64,000 bases of DNA from Polytrichum commune (GCA_950295325.1 OX485805.1:33405501-33469500), one strand, 5' to 3'; positions 30,514 through 42,639 are shown, counted from the stretch's first letter. Notes: generated from the sequence alone by a model not told the origin. Made by a program: numbers and translations.

Positions 30514-32042
30514 CACCGAAAGGATTTGTATAAGCTGCACTAGATTGAATCAGAAGCTTGAGTGGTCCCAGATCACCGAAAATTTGAAGTTTGAGAAAAA
30601 CTTAGAAACTATAAGCTCCACCAGACTGAATCAGAAGCTTGACTGGTCTAACTAATTGGAAGCTTTCAAGTTTAAACCACCGGAACTTGGAAGCTAAATC
30701 ATTCGGGAATCGGAATTCTCAAGTTTTGAACTAATTCCCATCTGGATCTGAGATCTGGAGCCCAAAGTTAGACAACCGGAGTTAAACAACTACTTGAGAT
30801 GATGAACAATACTTGAAGGGTATTGTTTATCCAACACTTCAAGTGACGGGAGCACTTAGACATGAGGATTATGTTTTGAAGGGTTGTTTTCCTTGAGGTA
30901 TTTTTTGAAGTCCCAAAACCCATTTGAAGGGCACTGAAGACTTCAATTTCGAGCATTGATTCTGGTTTACAATCAAGGACGAGGTGACGGATGATTTGAC
31001 CCACTACACGGCCTCTCATGATGCTTCTTCATCTTGAAATCCCACTTCAAATGATGGCTCCCGTACATTCCAATTTGATTTCACCTGACAAATTCCAATT
31101 CTTCTCACAATATCAAATCGATGCTAATTGAGAGGTGCATTGTTGGTAGGCAAATCAAAGTCAACTTGTCAATTCAAGTTTTGAGATTAGTAAAAAAATT
31201 GGAAATCATTCCTTATATTTCACAAGTTCTCTCTTATAAAGTTTGCACACTTTTCTCTTTAGTTGTGTCCGGTATATTTCTAGGCCTTTGCTAATTTTGG
31301 TAGACTTTCTTATTCTTGATTTCGCATGTCTTTGTTCTAGTCTCTAAGTTTGTTGGATATCTCCAAGCACCTAGGTTAATGTTTCCAAGTTTAGAATTTT
31401 TGATCATTTTGTTGTTATCTCTTAGTTTGGAATTCATGTGTTATTTTGTTGTTCCCTTCATCCTTGGCAATTGCAATCGGCAATTGCAATCGGTAATTAT
31501 TATTATTATTGTTTTCCTATCTTCTAATTTTGAGTAAGCTTTCGGTTGTTTCTTTTAATCTTCAAATTTTAAGCATCTTATCTTTTAATTTTGAATAACC
31601 TTTTGTTCGTTTTACTATCTTCAAATTTTCATGTAACCATTACGTTGTTTTGCCCTATCTTCTACTTTCAAATGATTTCTTGGTCATTTTTACTATCTTC
31701 TAATACTTGGAGTCCAAGTGTTTTGTTGTTCTATCTTCTAAGACTTGGAATCCAAGTTTGGATAATTTCTCTAAGTCCTTTGGCCTTCAAAGGTTTCTCT
31801 AGATGCCCTCCAAGAAGGTTTCAAAAGGTCTTCCTAAAAGTCTTCAAAGAGCCTTCAAAAGAATACGCTTCCGATAGGTCTCTATGGCGCTCACGTAGGA
31901 TGCTTATTGTCAAATGAGGTGCCATATGTGCCCTCTATGCTACCTTTATATAGGGTTTAGAGTATGTGAATTCTTTGATGGGGTGGTTATTCTTCCCTCT
32001 CCTATTATCAAATATTCCAACTACATAACATTATTCATATCT
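30514..32042. other. Repetitive AT-rich flank, no gene
   Basis: 30,525-30,660 has two copies of AGA(T/C)TGAATCAGAAGCTTGA and ATAAGCT words that continue the target-site repeat left of the CACTA element. 31,370-31,790 is a loose repeat of CTATCTTCTAATTTTG-like words at roughly 50-60-bp spacing. Open frames here are Phe/Leu-rich by composition. Confidence 0.5.
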
Positions 32043-32108
32043 ATAACAATGTTATGTGGGACTAACATTATTATGTGGAATATTGTCAGTTCCACATAAC
32101 ATTGTTAT
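32043..32108. repeat. 17-bp perfect inverted repeat (possible small MITE)
   Basis: ATAACAATGTTATGTGG at 32,043-32,059 pairs with 32,092-32,108. Related ACATAACATT words surround it. Just downstream (32,148-32,190) ATGTTGTTATTTAC is repeated about three times. Confidence 0.6.
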
Positions 32109-34628
32109 GAATCTGAGTAATGTTGTACATTTATTTTAAGTACGACATGTTGTTATTTACATGTTGTTATTTACATGTTGTTAGTCACTATATATCTATT
32201 TTTAGAATTTAATACATTTCTAATTAATATCTGGCCGTGAGGGACATGCAACCTAATTCCCATGCATACATAAACGTGTCATGGCCCTTCATTCAATGTC
32301 ATCATCACATTCATTTGAAAAGATGGTTGAGGTAGTTATGTTCATCCAAAACATTATCATCCCTTGGACATGAGTCTCCATACACTCAACTTTTGACCCT
32401 AATATGCTCTTATTCAACCAAGTATTCACACTTATATCTCTAATAAATCTAATGTACTCTTAAGTCCGCCCCCTTGTTTTAGGGTTATGTTTTAGTTCCC
32501 AAGCTTGTTCCTTTGGGTGTCTCACGTTCCCAAGCCGTGGCTCTGTTCCCAAGCTTGTTCCTTTGGCATCTTCACATTCCCGAGTTGTGGTTCTGTTCAT
32601 GTTTAATGCGATACATATTTAATTGGAAAATAAGACATTTGGAGATGGTAATCCTAACACACCTCCTCTGACATATAACATGGGTAGGTGAAAGTGATAG
32701 TTCTTATACATCATATATCCTTGAGGAAAAAAAAACTAAAAATTTGCAAGCCCTAAATCACCAAAACCTTGAACTGACAAGCTGTAAATCCAAATAAAGG
32801 AATCACATATTGTTTGGTGTATCATGACAAACGATGACATTTAACAACAATGCCCAATATCGCAACCCTTGCTAGCTCCCCTTAACTAACTTGGTCATTT
32901 TTTTCAACTCTAGCAAGGGTCACGAGCACTAATCCTTTGCATTCTGCCATGCTAATGGTTAGCTCCCCATACCGCGGACCTTATAGTTCATAGGAGGGGA
33001 ACCAACCTCCTACTTTGCTTTCGGGACTCACCCCTTATTTGGTAACCAATGGTAAGATGTGGATTTCCTCTTATGGAAGTCCAATCTTAATTTGATCATT
33101 GCGTTGCTGAAGCAACACTATAATAACCCGAATCATACTAGGCGACAATACCCCCATGTTGGGCCAATGCCCGTGAAGGTTGTGCCGTTCGGCCTCGGGT
33201 GGGTTTGGCGGGCTACACCACCTCACTCATATAAGCCTCTAGAACTTTTGGCAAGGCCCCTACCCCACCGTCAAGAAACATTTTGTCTCTATACCAAGAG
33301 TTGGGGCCAAGTAAACATTTTCCTTCAGCCGCTGGGGCTAGAAGCCCCCAACAGCCTCAGAACACCATAACTCCTTTGTATGATCTTTGATGCTAACAAA
33401 TGACCACTCCATCATCATCTACACTTCACGTAGATACGGATGGATTCCTCCTTTGCCCCATTCGGCAAGTATTGAGGAAGTTATTCCTATTCAAACCTTG
33501 GCAGTCCCAGGAGCCACTCCCAAGCCACTGTTGCAGAAGGGCGATGTCCTTGGACAACACCTCACTCAAATTGTCATATCTTCTAGCTCACACCTCCGAT
33601 TGAGATGTTCTTGAGCATTCTAAAATCAGCACATCATGAGCTACACATATCTTATGGCCTTACCCTCGTGACTCCTAGTCTCCTTGAGTGGGAGGCATTT
33701 TCAACGCTCGGGGCCCTCACCCACCCTAGGATCACTTGGACCCTCTCAACAATGGCACCACAAATCTTGGGTGTCACTCCGGGGTCCCCCTTGTGCCCAT
33801 GGTGTTTTGGGCACTCCTCATGTAGAGGTGCGTGACACCCAACGTCATCCAATGCGAGAGCACACCATGTGGGCAAATAACATCAAAAAAGAGAAAGAAG
33901 TCTTCGTATAAAAAACAACTTAGAGAAGTTTAGGATGGGCAAACGTTTATTACAAGTAGGAAAAGACAATGTTGCGGACACAACAATGACTTTACCGTTT
34001 GAAGGAGGGCTAACATTGTGCACCTAACAAGCAAACCAGATGGAACTCCATTATTATGCAAATCGGGTCATTGACTTAGATTCCAATTCCAAGAATGAGA
34101 CATATGTACACAATCCATTGTTCTACTTGAAATATTCTTTTAAAAGATGCATCGATGATTGGTACCTACTCATAGTATATTGCTAGAACTTCTAATTCAA
34201 AGTCTCATGCTTTAAGAAAAGTCAAGATGGCAAATATAGTGTCCATAATGGCTGTCATGTTTAAAGCCCACATTCCAATGACCTTAAAATCATTAGCCAA
34301 TTTACCTTAATAATTAAACCAATTAAACTAACTAACCTAAATTAACTAAGCTAATTAGCCTAGTTAAGTAACCTAGATCCCTAGCTAGCTTCTAATTAAT
34401 ATAGCCAACCTACTTAACCAACCCCGAAACCCTAACCCCAAGCTACCCCCAACTAACCCCAAGTAAACTCTAACCAAAAGCAAGTTCAGAGGACGGAGGT
34501 TGGAGGTTGGAGGGAAGAGAACAAGACTTTGTGGACAACAATAGTTGCAATAACATCGGACTTGACTGGCCTTGGAGTCCGTGACCTTCTTTAACTTGCC
34601 TGGGCAGAATAAATAAATAAATAAATTT
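32109..34628. other. Gene-poor spacer with small duplications
   Basis: A tandem duplication of about 66 bp (GTTCCCAAGCTTGTTCCTTT) lies at 32,496-32,590. A less AT-rich patch at 33,120-33,880 has short open frames in several frames without a recognisable domain. 34,310-34,480 is rich in CTAA/CCTAA words but is not a telomere repeat. Confidence 0.45.
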
Positions 34629-34840
34629 GACATGGCATGTGACTTTGTGCAATCATATTTTTTGCTAACGTGGAATATGACTATGACGAGTCATATTTTG
34701 GCTGACGTGGCAGGCCACGTGGAATGTGACTGCTAGCTTTTTTATTGCTTGTAGTCATATTTTTATGAGCGTGAGTCACATTTTTTGCTAGATTGCGAAC
34801 ATTATTTGACTACCTATAGTCACAATCTTGGTGACTATAA
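34629..34840 (-). mobile_element. Isolated inverted fragment of the CACTA family
   Basis: Read on the minus strand it matches the right subterminal region at 30,090-30,240: ATGACTACAAGCA-TAAAAAA, CTAGCAGTCACATTCCACGT and GGCCTGCCACGTC occur in the same order. No CACTA terminus is found at either edge, so it is a fragment or part of a diverged, internally deleted copy. Confidence 0.7.
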
Positions 34841-34867
34841 TGTCTCCAACAAATTTGGTAACCAAGG

Positions 34868-34946
34868 TATGTTTATGTGTGAGTGTGTTTGTATGTATGT
34901 ATGTGGATGTGTTTGTATATGTGCATGTGTGCGTGTGTGTGTGTGA
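34868..34946 (+). repeat. TG-rich microsatellite
   Basis: Imperfect TGTG/TATG repeat (GTGTTTGTATGTATG ... GTGTGTGTGTG). Confidence 0.85.
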
Positions 34947-37364
34947 TTGAAGTTACATTCAACATTGAACTTCATACACACTCACTTTCGTACAATCTTG
35001 AACATATGTATCCATATTTGAAAACTCCCAAATGAAGGTGTGTACGATTCTCAATGTGAAATTTCGAAATCTTGGAATTCATGTAAAGCTGTGCGATATG
35101 TATGATGTAAACATGTATTCATTGTATATTCAGTTTAGAACATCCGCGGGGGGGGGGGGGGAGGGGCACTAGCAATATTTTGAAATGACGTCATAATATT
35201 CATTTGAGGTAAAATTTTAAAGAATTTTATATCAAATATAAAGGGAAAATTAATGTTGGAAACCAATTATAAAAATATACCATGCAATAAATTATGTGTA
35301 AGGGATCACATTTTGCTTCATCAAAGAAGATGAAGGGCTTAATTTTATTCCATGGAGGTTTCTCTTCATTAAGGATCCTTTGAACTCCATTATGCTTAAA
35401 CATTGACATAAAGGGGTATATTGAGACAATATTTGATGCTTGATATTCATTTGCAAATGTTTTACAAACTCTTGCTATCCTGCAAATGTTGGATAGTTGT
35501 GTTTCTTAACACACTAAATTTTAAGGTTGCACTCTACTTGCATTCGTCATTACAATCTTGTTGGTGTAATTAATTTCTATTGTGTTTTCTTCTTGCCATA
35601 TCACAACAATGCAATCCCATTGTTAAAATGCCAATCTATAGTGCAACCCCCCCAGCTAAAAATTAAAGCGTATAAAAAATATATAAGAAAATTAGGGTAT
35701 TCAGTATTGAATGCAATCTAGATTTCTAAATACTAATAGGGTAGTAAAATTTTAATCTTAGTAGATTTTTTTCTACTCAAGGATTCCTAATATTCCAATT
35801 TTGAAAGATAATACCCCCCTTGAAAATAAGTGATTGTAATAGTTGTCTTTAAAAAATAACTATGAATGCCCCCCCCCCCCTCAACCCGGGAGTGGACATT
35901 GGACTCGGCATATGTACCATTTTGGATAAACATGGATACTATACTTTGTGTTTGGAAGCCGAGAAAAGGTTCCAAATCAAAGACAATGACCATCCCCCAA
36001 AAGCACATATATTTTGCCAAAGACAACTTGGCTCATAATGTTGCTGCATGAAATGGTGTTGAGAATGGAAATAAAGACAAAGATGGTCAATGATAACATG
36101 GCAACTTGAGATCAATGTTTGAAATTTGTATTTAATATTCTAGGAATTATATGACATTGGGGTCAAATATTGGATTAGGAGCATTTTTTGAGGTTCATTT
36201 CTAGATATTCAAGTTTATATTCAACATGATTGTATTAGTTTGCGGATCTGGAAACCAATCTTCCATGTGCCATCAAATGTTTTTTACATGTTATGCTACA
36301 TATATTCTATAGTGGCAATAACATATTCCAAAATTTGATTTGGTAATTTATACTTGTATGACATCAATTTATTTTGGGATGTACCATCCTATTCAAAATG
36401 ACCCTTATGTTCTGAATGCGCATCCAAGAATCTATAATTTCAAAACGTGATGGTTGTTTTTGGACTTCATAACTCTTTTTGGTGTAACAAATCCAATGAT
36501 CTAATTTTGTGTCATTGGAATGCCTATTTGGTGCATGTTTTAATTATGATTTGGGTTATTATTATATTTGAAAACACATTTATTTCTCATGCAAAAATAT
36601 GCAAAATGTTATGTTCCCAAAATTCCCAAAGTTCACGTTGTTCCCAATGTTCCCAACATTCACAATATTGGCATCCCAAGTTATGGGTAATATCTATTTT
36701 AGTTTTCCAAAGTCTCCAATCATTGAATATAGTTTTTTTATTCAGATTCGCAGAATGAAATGATAAATAAATCACAAATCATCTTGAGACCAAAAATTGA
36801 CAATTAATTTTGGTAATCTTGAAATACCGAAATTTCATATTAACCAAGTGCAATTGAAATATTTTCAAACTATGTTCAGAAAAAATTACTGAGTGTTGTT
36901 CAATAATGATAATTTCATGATTAATGTTATGGAAGCGATAAATAATTTCACACATATCAGATTCACATTCATAATGGCAAAGGCCAAGTCACAACAAAAA
37001 AACATCTCCATCATGTTAGTATAGTCATATTTGTTTACTTCCACCCTAGGCATCCATTATTTATGGTTTCATGATTTCCGTGAATTTCCATTAGTTACAT
37101 CTATTTCAAGTGACAGTGACCAAATACAATATGTAGAAACTCGGGTTTTTGACCATGAATCTTTTTTTTTGGCACGAATTGAAATTTTAATTGTAAGAAA
37201 GGAATCAACATACAACCACCTCAGAAGAACCAGGGTAAACTGAGGGGAAATCAAGAAATAATCCCCATTTGGGGCCTAACTTTCTACATGACCACTAAGT
37301 TACTCCGGATCCCAATGAGACCTTTGATCCCCACCCCCCCCCCCCTAAATTGAATCGAAATCGC
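34947..37364. other. AT-rich spacer with homopolymer tracts
   Basis: It contains a run of 14 G (35,148-35,161), C-runs near 35,870 and 37,332, and AT-rich sequence without a supported gene. Short open frames (for example 35,866-36,051 and 36,447-36,758) have no recognisable motif. 36,610-36,680 has a small AATTCCCA/ATGTTCCCA repetition. Confidence 0.5.
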
Positions 37365-37830
37365 TTAGGCAACGTCCGGAGCCTTCTCCAAATTTGTGAG
37401 AGTCCGTTGCCACTCAATCCTATCATAACCTTGCAAGGCATCCCAAATGACTTGTCGTATTTTCTCAATGGGCCATTGCAGAGCATTAAACATCATATCA
37501 TTCTGTTGGCGCCAAATAATCCATGGAAGACCACTCCTTAAGAAGAACCAGATGCGGCTAAACCGTTTTAATGTTTTGCACAAAGGTTGGTCAAAAAGGC
37601 ATTGCATCATAGAAATTAATTTCCTCGGGCCAAGGTTCCCTCTTTCGGCAAAGAAATGCCACATGATATTAGCAGCATACCGCTACCCTTGTTGAGCAAG
37701 TGGACAGCTAAAGAACCTATGTTCCACCAATTCCACTGACTGCGGGCTACAGTGAGGGCAACTTTTTTCAAGCTTTTGACCATGAATCAAGTGTTGTGTG
37801 GGATTTGTGGCAGCAAAGTTGGGTATTCAA
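37365..37830 (-). mobile_element. LINE remnant: reverse-transcriptase zinc-knuckle region
   Basis: The minus-strand frame reads HLIHGQKLEKSCPHC...VEHRFFSCPLAQQG-stop-RYAANIMWHFF and continues FSRIWFFLRSGLPWIIWRQQ. This is the zinc-binding domain (C-x-x-C ... H-x-x-x-x-C) and Trp-rich tail found after reverse transcriptase in plant L1-type LINEs (zf-RVT). The TAG at 37,683-37,685 replaces what is normally Trp, a single-base change. The catalytic parts are not present, so this is a 5'-truncated or decayed fragment. Confidence 0.7.
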
Positions 37831-38204
37831 AATTCAAGGGAAAGTTTGAGTGTGCCTAAAGATTGGGGCCCATTATTTCCTAACACCCCCCCCCCCCCAA
37901 AAGTCAAAGAATATGTTTGAAAGGCATTCCATAGCTATTTTCCTATTGTGAGTTACATTTGACAATAGTAGAAGGCCTACTTGTCTCCATACTAAAATGC
38001 ATGTGTTGTCAACAACATGACATGATCTTTGTTGATTCTACATATTCATATCAAAATAGTTATTCTTATCATACATTAGAATCATGTTTTGATATTATAC
38101 TTATTCTTATCATGTCATGTCCATTGTTAAATGTAATTGTCCTTTAGCATGACACAATATGTGGACATTTTTGACTTTATGAAAGTCATATGTGTTTTAG
38201 TAAT
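37831..38204. other. AT-rich spacer with a poly-C tract
   Basis: A C-run lies near 37,888. No gene seen. Confidence 0.5.
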
Positions 38205-38460
38205 TGGGTGCAAGCACGGTAAAGTGGGCAACTCCTGATCTATGCCTAGTGTTAAGTGAAAGTGATGTAAAATTATACATTACCATTGAATTTTGTGAAG
38301 GAAAAACTCATACACATTAAAAAAACATATTGAATTACAAAGCCAAGCAATTTATGATGACAAAAACAATTCCAAGAAAAGTCTACATATGTTAGAAGAC
38401 GATGCAAGTGGTGTGCAAGTAGGTGATATTGAACAAGAAACTGTCTAAAATTTGTTTAAA
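38205..38460. repeat. Dispersed repeat, copy 2
   Basis: Related to 6985-7230 (shared ordered words). The first 70 bp also resemble 43,000-43,070, upstream of the decayed AP2-gene relative, so this repeat may have been carried along in that duplication. Confidence 0.5.
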
Positions 38461-38689
38461 ACACGATAGAATAGCATTAAATAGCTAGTAAGATATCAAT
38501 ATTTTTGCAAGCTTACATCCTCATGAAAAGGTAAGTCGTGCAATGATGTAGTATTGATCACAACTTCAAGTGGCAGAGCCTCAAAAGTCGTTGACATTGT
38601 GTTTTGTTATCTTATTTAATAATAGGGTGGCAACTTTGGGCCACCCTCTTGTAATTGGTAAACAAACTAAAGAGTTATAGAACAGGATG

Positions 38690-39062
38690 CACTTGTATAA
38701 AGAGCACAGTTATTCTCTATTTTCAAACCACACATTTTGTATGGGCTTGTTGCTTGTAAGCCTGAAGAGAAGAACGGAGACTTCTCATCAGCTTAGTTGA
38801 GATGTGTGAGGAATCCACCTCATGATAGTTCTTTGCATCAACTACTTTTTGAGTTTGTTCCTACCCATAGTTTTCCACAACTTTTGAAGACACTCACTTG
38901 TTATGGACGGATTTTTTCAATTTTTATTTCGAGGATGTGAAGTCATATTTAAGGCTGTACATTGTTTGTTGTAGTTGATGCCTCATTTAATATTGTAGTT
39001 GATTGTTGTGAAGAGCTAGTAGTGTTTCTGATATACTGTTTAGATTAAAGTGAACAGAAACG
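38690..39062 (+). promoter_or_regulatory. Putative promoter and 5' leader of the AP2 gene
   Basis: A TATA-like word (TATAAA at about 38,696) lies about 365 bp before the ATG. The sequence between has no upstream frame of interest. The start codon context is AGAAACGATGTG. Confidence 0.35.
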
Positions 39063-40349
39063 ATGTGTGACCTTGTGCCATCAAATTACAATCTAGCGAC
39101 TAATCTCCAATGTGATGAGGATAATGCAGTGCATGAAATTCATATGGAATGCCAAAGTGGTTTTTTCTTCTTGAGAAGTAGAGTCTCATTTGTTCCAAAT
39201 GTCACAAGTCCATACGTCGATCATGATAATGGATTGAGGTTCCTTCACATGTTTGTTGATGTTCACAAAGAAGCAGGCATTCAAGTGACTTTAACAAAGT
39301 TGCCAGAAGACAAGAACATTGTTTCCAATCTGTTCCCAACACATCGCATTGGTTATGATACCTTCAAGCAACTTTCACAAGGCATAGTCGAACCTATCTT
39401 TCAATCACCTGAAATGAAGGAGCACACAAAGATGAGAATCATTTATGCAATAGGACACACATGTGCCAAGATGACTACAGTGGCTCTCACGTCATGGAGG
39501 TGTAAGTATAACTTGGATGTGCAACTAGTTGTCCAAATGGAGATTTATGACTTGAGGGCAACAAAGTTCTCACTAAGAAATGACAAGAAAGCATGGGCAA
39601 TTGAAAGGACACTCACACGGAAAATGGTTAGGGACCAACAATTACGAGCAGGCATTCATGAAAAGCGATACAAAGGTGTTCGGTGGCGTCCGGAACGAAA
39701 ACATCCTTGGGTTGCTGAACTCAAACTCCCAAAGGCAAAGAAGATGTGGATTGGCGATTTTGATACACCTCAAGAAGCTGCGCAAGCTTACGTCAATGTA
39801 GCTGCTATATATCAACAAAACAAATCCAAAGTTAACCTCAACGACAATTTCATGCTTTTGAGGATGTCGCATATCAAAAATTCGGAGGGTTTTACTGCAA
39901 AAACAACCGACATTCAAAGGAATGGAGATCAAGGGGAGTATTCCAAACACCTTACTGGTGCACAAGTAGACTATTTTAACTTTTCAAATTCTCCAAGTAG
40001 CTTGACAATTGGGCAAGGACAACTCTCACATTGTCATACTTTGCTTTCAACACAAATGCAAGCATCCCTTGCTATCAATGATATTGTGAAGAAAGATTTC
40101 ACGCATCCATATGATGCACCTCCCTTCATGCATCCAAATCACAAGTCACTTGATGGAGCAATGTCAAACTTGTACAAGCATGACAACATCATCTCAATAT
40201 ATGAGTTGTGTAAATCATCTACATGGTTCACAACAACGAAGAATATTCATACCATTATGAACTACTCCACCTTTTGTGGTGATTCTTCGCGACTATGGGA
40301 CAAAGGTGATTTAGTGCACATGAGAAGAGCCTCAAATGGGAGTGCATAA
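39063..40349 (+). CDS. AP2/ERF-domain protein, probable transcription factor
   Basis: A single uninterrupted frame of 428 codons, the longest clean host-like gene in the window. Residues about 202-260 form an AP2/ERF DNA-binding domain: RYKGVRWRPERKHPWVAEL, a KKMWIGDFDTPQEAAQAY segment and VNLN at the end, with the YRG-like and RAYD-like elements recognisable (WLG is WIG here). One domain only, so it is ERF/DREB-like rather than a two-domain AP2 protein. Such proteins bind GCC-box or DRE elements in the nucleus. The N-terminal 200 residues (with CQSGFFFLRSRVSFVPNVTS and TSWRCKYNLDVQLVVQMEI) and the C-terminal 165 residues match nothing I know. The DNA is AT-rich like its surroundings. It could be a lineage-specific host gene or a domesticated or element-carried AP2 protein. 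Confidence 0.8.
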   Translation: MCDLVPSNYNLATNLQCDEDNAVHEIHMECQSGFFFLRSRVSFVPNVTSPYVDHDNGLRFLHMFVDVHKEAGIQVTLTKLPEDKNIVSNLFPTHRIGYDTFKQLSQGIVEPIFQSPEMKEHTKMRIIYAIGHTCAKMTTVALTSWRCKYNLDVQLVVQMEIYDLRATKFSLRNDKKAWAIERTLTRKMVRDQQLRAGIHEKRYKGVRWRPERKHPWVAELKLPKAKKMWIGDFDTPQEAAQAYVNVAAIYQQNKSKVNLNDNFMLLRMSHIKNSEGFTAKTTDIQRNGDQGEYSKHLTGAQVDYFNFSNSPSSLTIGQGQLSHCHTLLSTQMQASLAINDIVKKDFTHPYDAPPFMHPNHKSLDGAMSNLYKHDNIISIYELCKSSTWFTTTKNIHTIMNYSTFCGDSSRLWDKGDLVHMRRASNGSA

Positions 40350-41520
40350 AGGACAATGATGAACTCCTTCACTCTTCAAGTAAATTTGTGTAAAGATGAC
40401 ATATATGTATATCATTTGATTATGTGGTATTAGAGCCAAAGATAGTTATTTATATTGGTATTAGAACAAGATGGTCATGAAGGAGATAAATTGTGTGTAT
40501 ATGGGTTCATTGACATGATTTAGTTCAACCTCTTGCAAGGATTGTAGCTCTCATTGCAAGTATTGTATCCAACAACCTATATAATTTGTATTAAAGTTAA
40601 CCTAAAGTGCAATATGAGTGTTGAGATTCATAGATGGAATCTTTATTGAAAAACTTGCTCATCAATTGGTCAACAAATTTCTTACAATTTGATAATCCCT
40701 AAAGGTTGTATTTTTAAGAGCACAACCTTATATTTCCACCCTCGGTCTTGTAACCCCAAAATGCTATGGGTGTTGAAGTCTTCAAAACAATCCATTTTGA
40801 GCACATTCTTTTGAGGATTTTGCAAAGGGGTCGAGGTTACTTTGATATATATATGTAACCATGTGGATTTTAAGAGTCTAAATTTTGTAATGTTTAATGA
40901 TTTTTTTAATTCATGTCACATTTTAGGAGGACATTTGGTATTTTTGGGTCTCCTTTTAAGTCCCTTAAAACGCCCAGATGTATCTCACTTTCAATATGTG
41001 TTGGAAATAATGCCATCATTTTGGCAATATTTAATGGGTCATGATCAATTGCTTCACAATATATGGTCTTCTCAAACCCTTAGTTACCATGTTCAAGGGT
41101 GAAGATCTTAATTTGGATCTCGTATTCCATTGTTTAGGCTAGAAATATTGTTAGCAAGTGGATGCACTACTAAACTAAATTGGCACTCACTTGATGTACA
41201 TCTAACCTATGACGTTTAGCCATGATCCCCACCATTCCACTCACATTTTGTATCTTTCTCATGTCCGATTTTACATTAAAGGTTGAATTGCCTATCATTC
41301 ACGCTAGCCCATACTTGGCGTCAACTCCCTCTCTCTTACTCCTTTCTTTCTCTCATGAATACTCTCCATAGAAAAGTTTACAATATACAAATTGACAACA
41401 ATACCATATGACTTCACAAAAGCTTCCTTGAGGGAGTGGCATTTTTCAAAAAATAATAAAAAATAATAATAAATCAAAATTTTAGAAGGAAATTAAGGTG
41501 TTAAAATCCATCACCTCATA
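40350..41520. other. 3' flank of the AP2 gene, no further gene
   Basis: AT-rich. At 40,425-40,437 TGGTATTAGAGCC differs at one base from the usual initiator-tRNA primer-binding site of plant copia elements, and TTGGTATTAGAAC follows 29 bp later. No LTR end or gag is visible around it. Confidence 0.4.
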
Positions 41521-41661
41521 TTGCATTCGAAATATGAGATCCTCCACATTCATCCATGTCTTTTCCCAAATCTCTTCATACTGTTCTTGTTTCTACATGG
41601 TTTCTACCCGTTGCAAATGCCTAAGAATATAGACAATGTAGATCCTTCATATGCCATGGAA

Positions 41662-41689
41662 ACACACACACACACACACACACACACAC
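41662..41689 (+). repeat. CA microsatellite
   Basis: (AC)n of 14 units inside a short open frame (41,521-41,937) that has no recognisable domain and that I do not call as a gene. Confidence 0.9.
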
Positions 41690-42059
41690 TCCTACTTTAT
41701 CCCTTTAACAAACCTAACACAACAAAATTGATTGGTATTCAAATGCACCCAAACCAATGTCGATGTGAACAATGCAACGTCCATGATGGAGTTACCATGC
41801 CTCCATTTCTAGCATGGGCGTCTCCACGCAACATGGTTGATATAATTCAAGAAACCTTAACATTGCCATTCTTGAACATGCACTGTCCACAATGCCAATG
41901 CCCATACTCTTATCTTCCTACCTCGATATGGATTTGAGTGTACGTAGATGAGTAATTTATTATTGTGCAAAAGCTTCTCTTATAGGAGAGGTGGCATTCT
42001 ACCAGAGCCCAACATTTCCCTTCGAATTTGTACCCATACCCAAACCATGACCATCAGCA

Positions 42060-42200
42060 GCGACCTATGCCCACCCATGCCCACCCATAGCATGACATGT
42101 GTCCACTCATGCCCACCCATGCCCACCCATAGCATGAATGTGTCCACCCATGCCCACCCATGCCCACCCATAGCATGAATGTGTCCACCCATGCCCACCC
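42060..42200 (+). repeat. CCCACCCATG minisatellite, block 1
   Basis: Tandem CCCACCCATG units interspersed with AGCATGAATGTGTCCACCC (unit about 40-50 bp). Its open frames on both strands (Met/His/Pro-rich or Gly/Trp-rich) are repeat products. Confidence 0.85.
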
Positions 42201-42434
42201 ATGCTATTCAAATTGCGCCCATGTATTCAAAAATTGCACCCATATATTCAAAAATTGTGCCAATGTAGTCAACCTTGCCCAGTGGCTTTTGTATTTTGGA
42301 GCTTTCAACTTCACTACTTTGAGAAGAGAAAGTCATAAGGGGTTAGTAGAGGAATCCATCATGTAACACAGTCCGGTCCTCCACGCAACCGTCGAAAGCA
42401 TTTGAATGAGAGCTCATTCAATATGCTTTGCTAT

Positions 42435-42595
42435 AGCCCATGCCCACCCATGAACAATAATATCGCACCCACGCCCACCCATGAAAAATAATATCGCACC
42501 CACGCCCACCCATGCCCGCCCATGAACATAATATCGCACCCATGCCCACCCAAAACCCATGGGCATGGGTGGGCATGGGCATGGGCACCCAATGT
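42435..42595. repeat. CCCACCCATG minisatellite, block 2, with an inverted segment
   Basis: CCCACCCATG units with ATAATATCGCACC spacers run to 42,550. At 42,555-42,595 the complementary GGGTGGGCATGGGC units follow directly, so the end of the block can fold into a GC-rich hairpin. Confidence 0.8.
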
Positions 42596-42639
42596 TGGGC
42601 TCTGCATTCTACCCACTCCGCTGACATTTGAGAGGGCAA

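Noticed and set aside
34310-34480. CCTAA-rich stretch suggesting an interstitial telomere repeat
   Set aside because: The words are irregular and do not form CCCTAAA units.
41521-41937. 138-codon plus-strand frame with several Cys pairs
   Set aside because: It runs through a CA microsatellite and the Cys pairs match no zinc-finger spacing I know.
41980-42639. Gly/Trp/Met-rich frames on the minus strand
   Set aside because: Translation products of the CCCACCCATG minisatellite.
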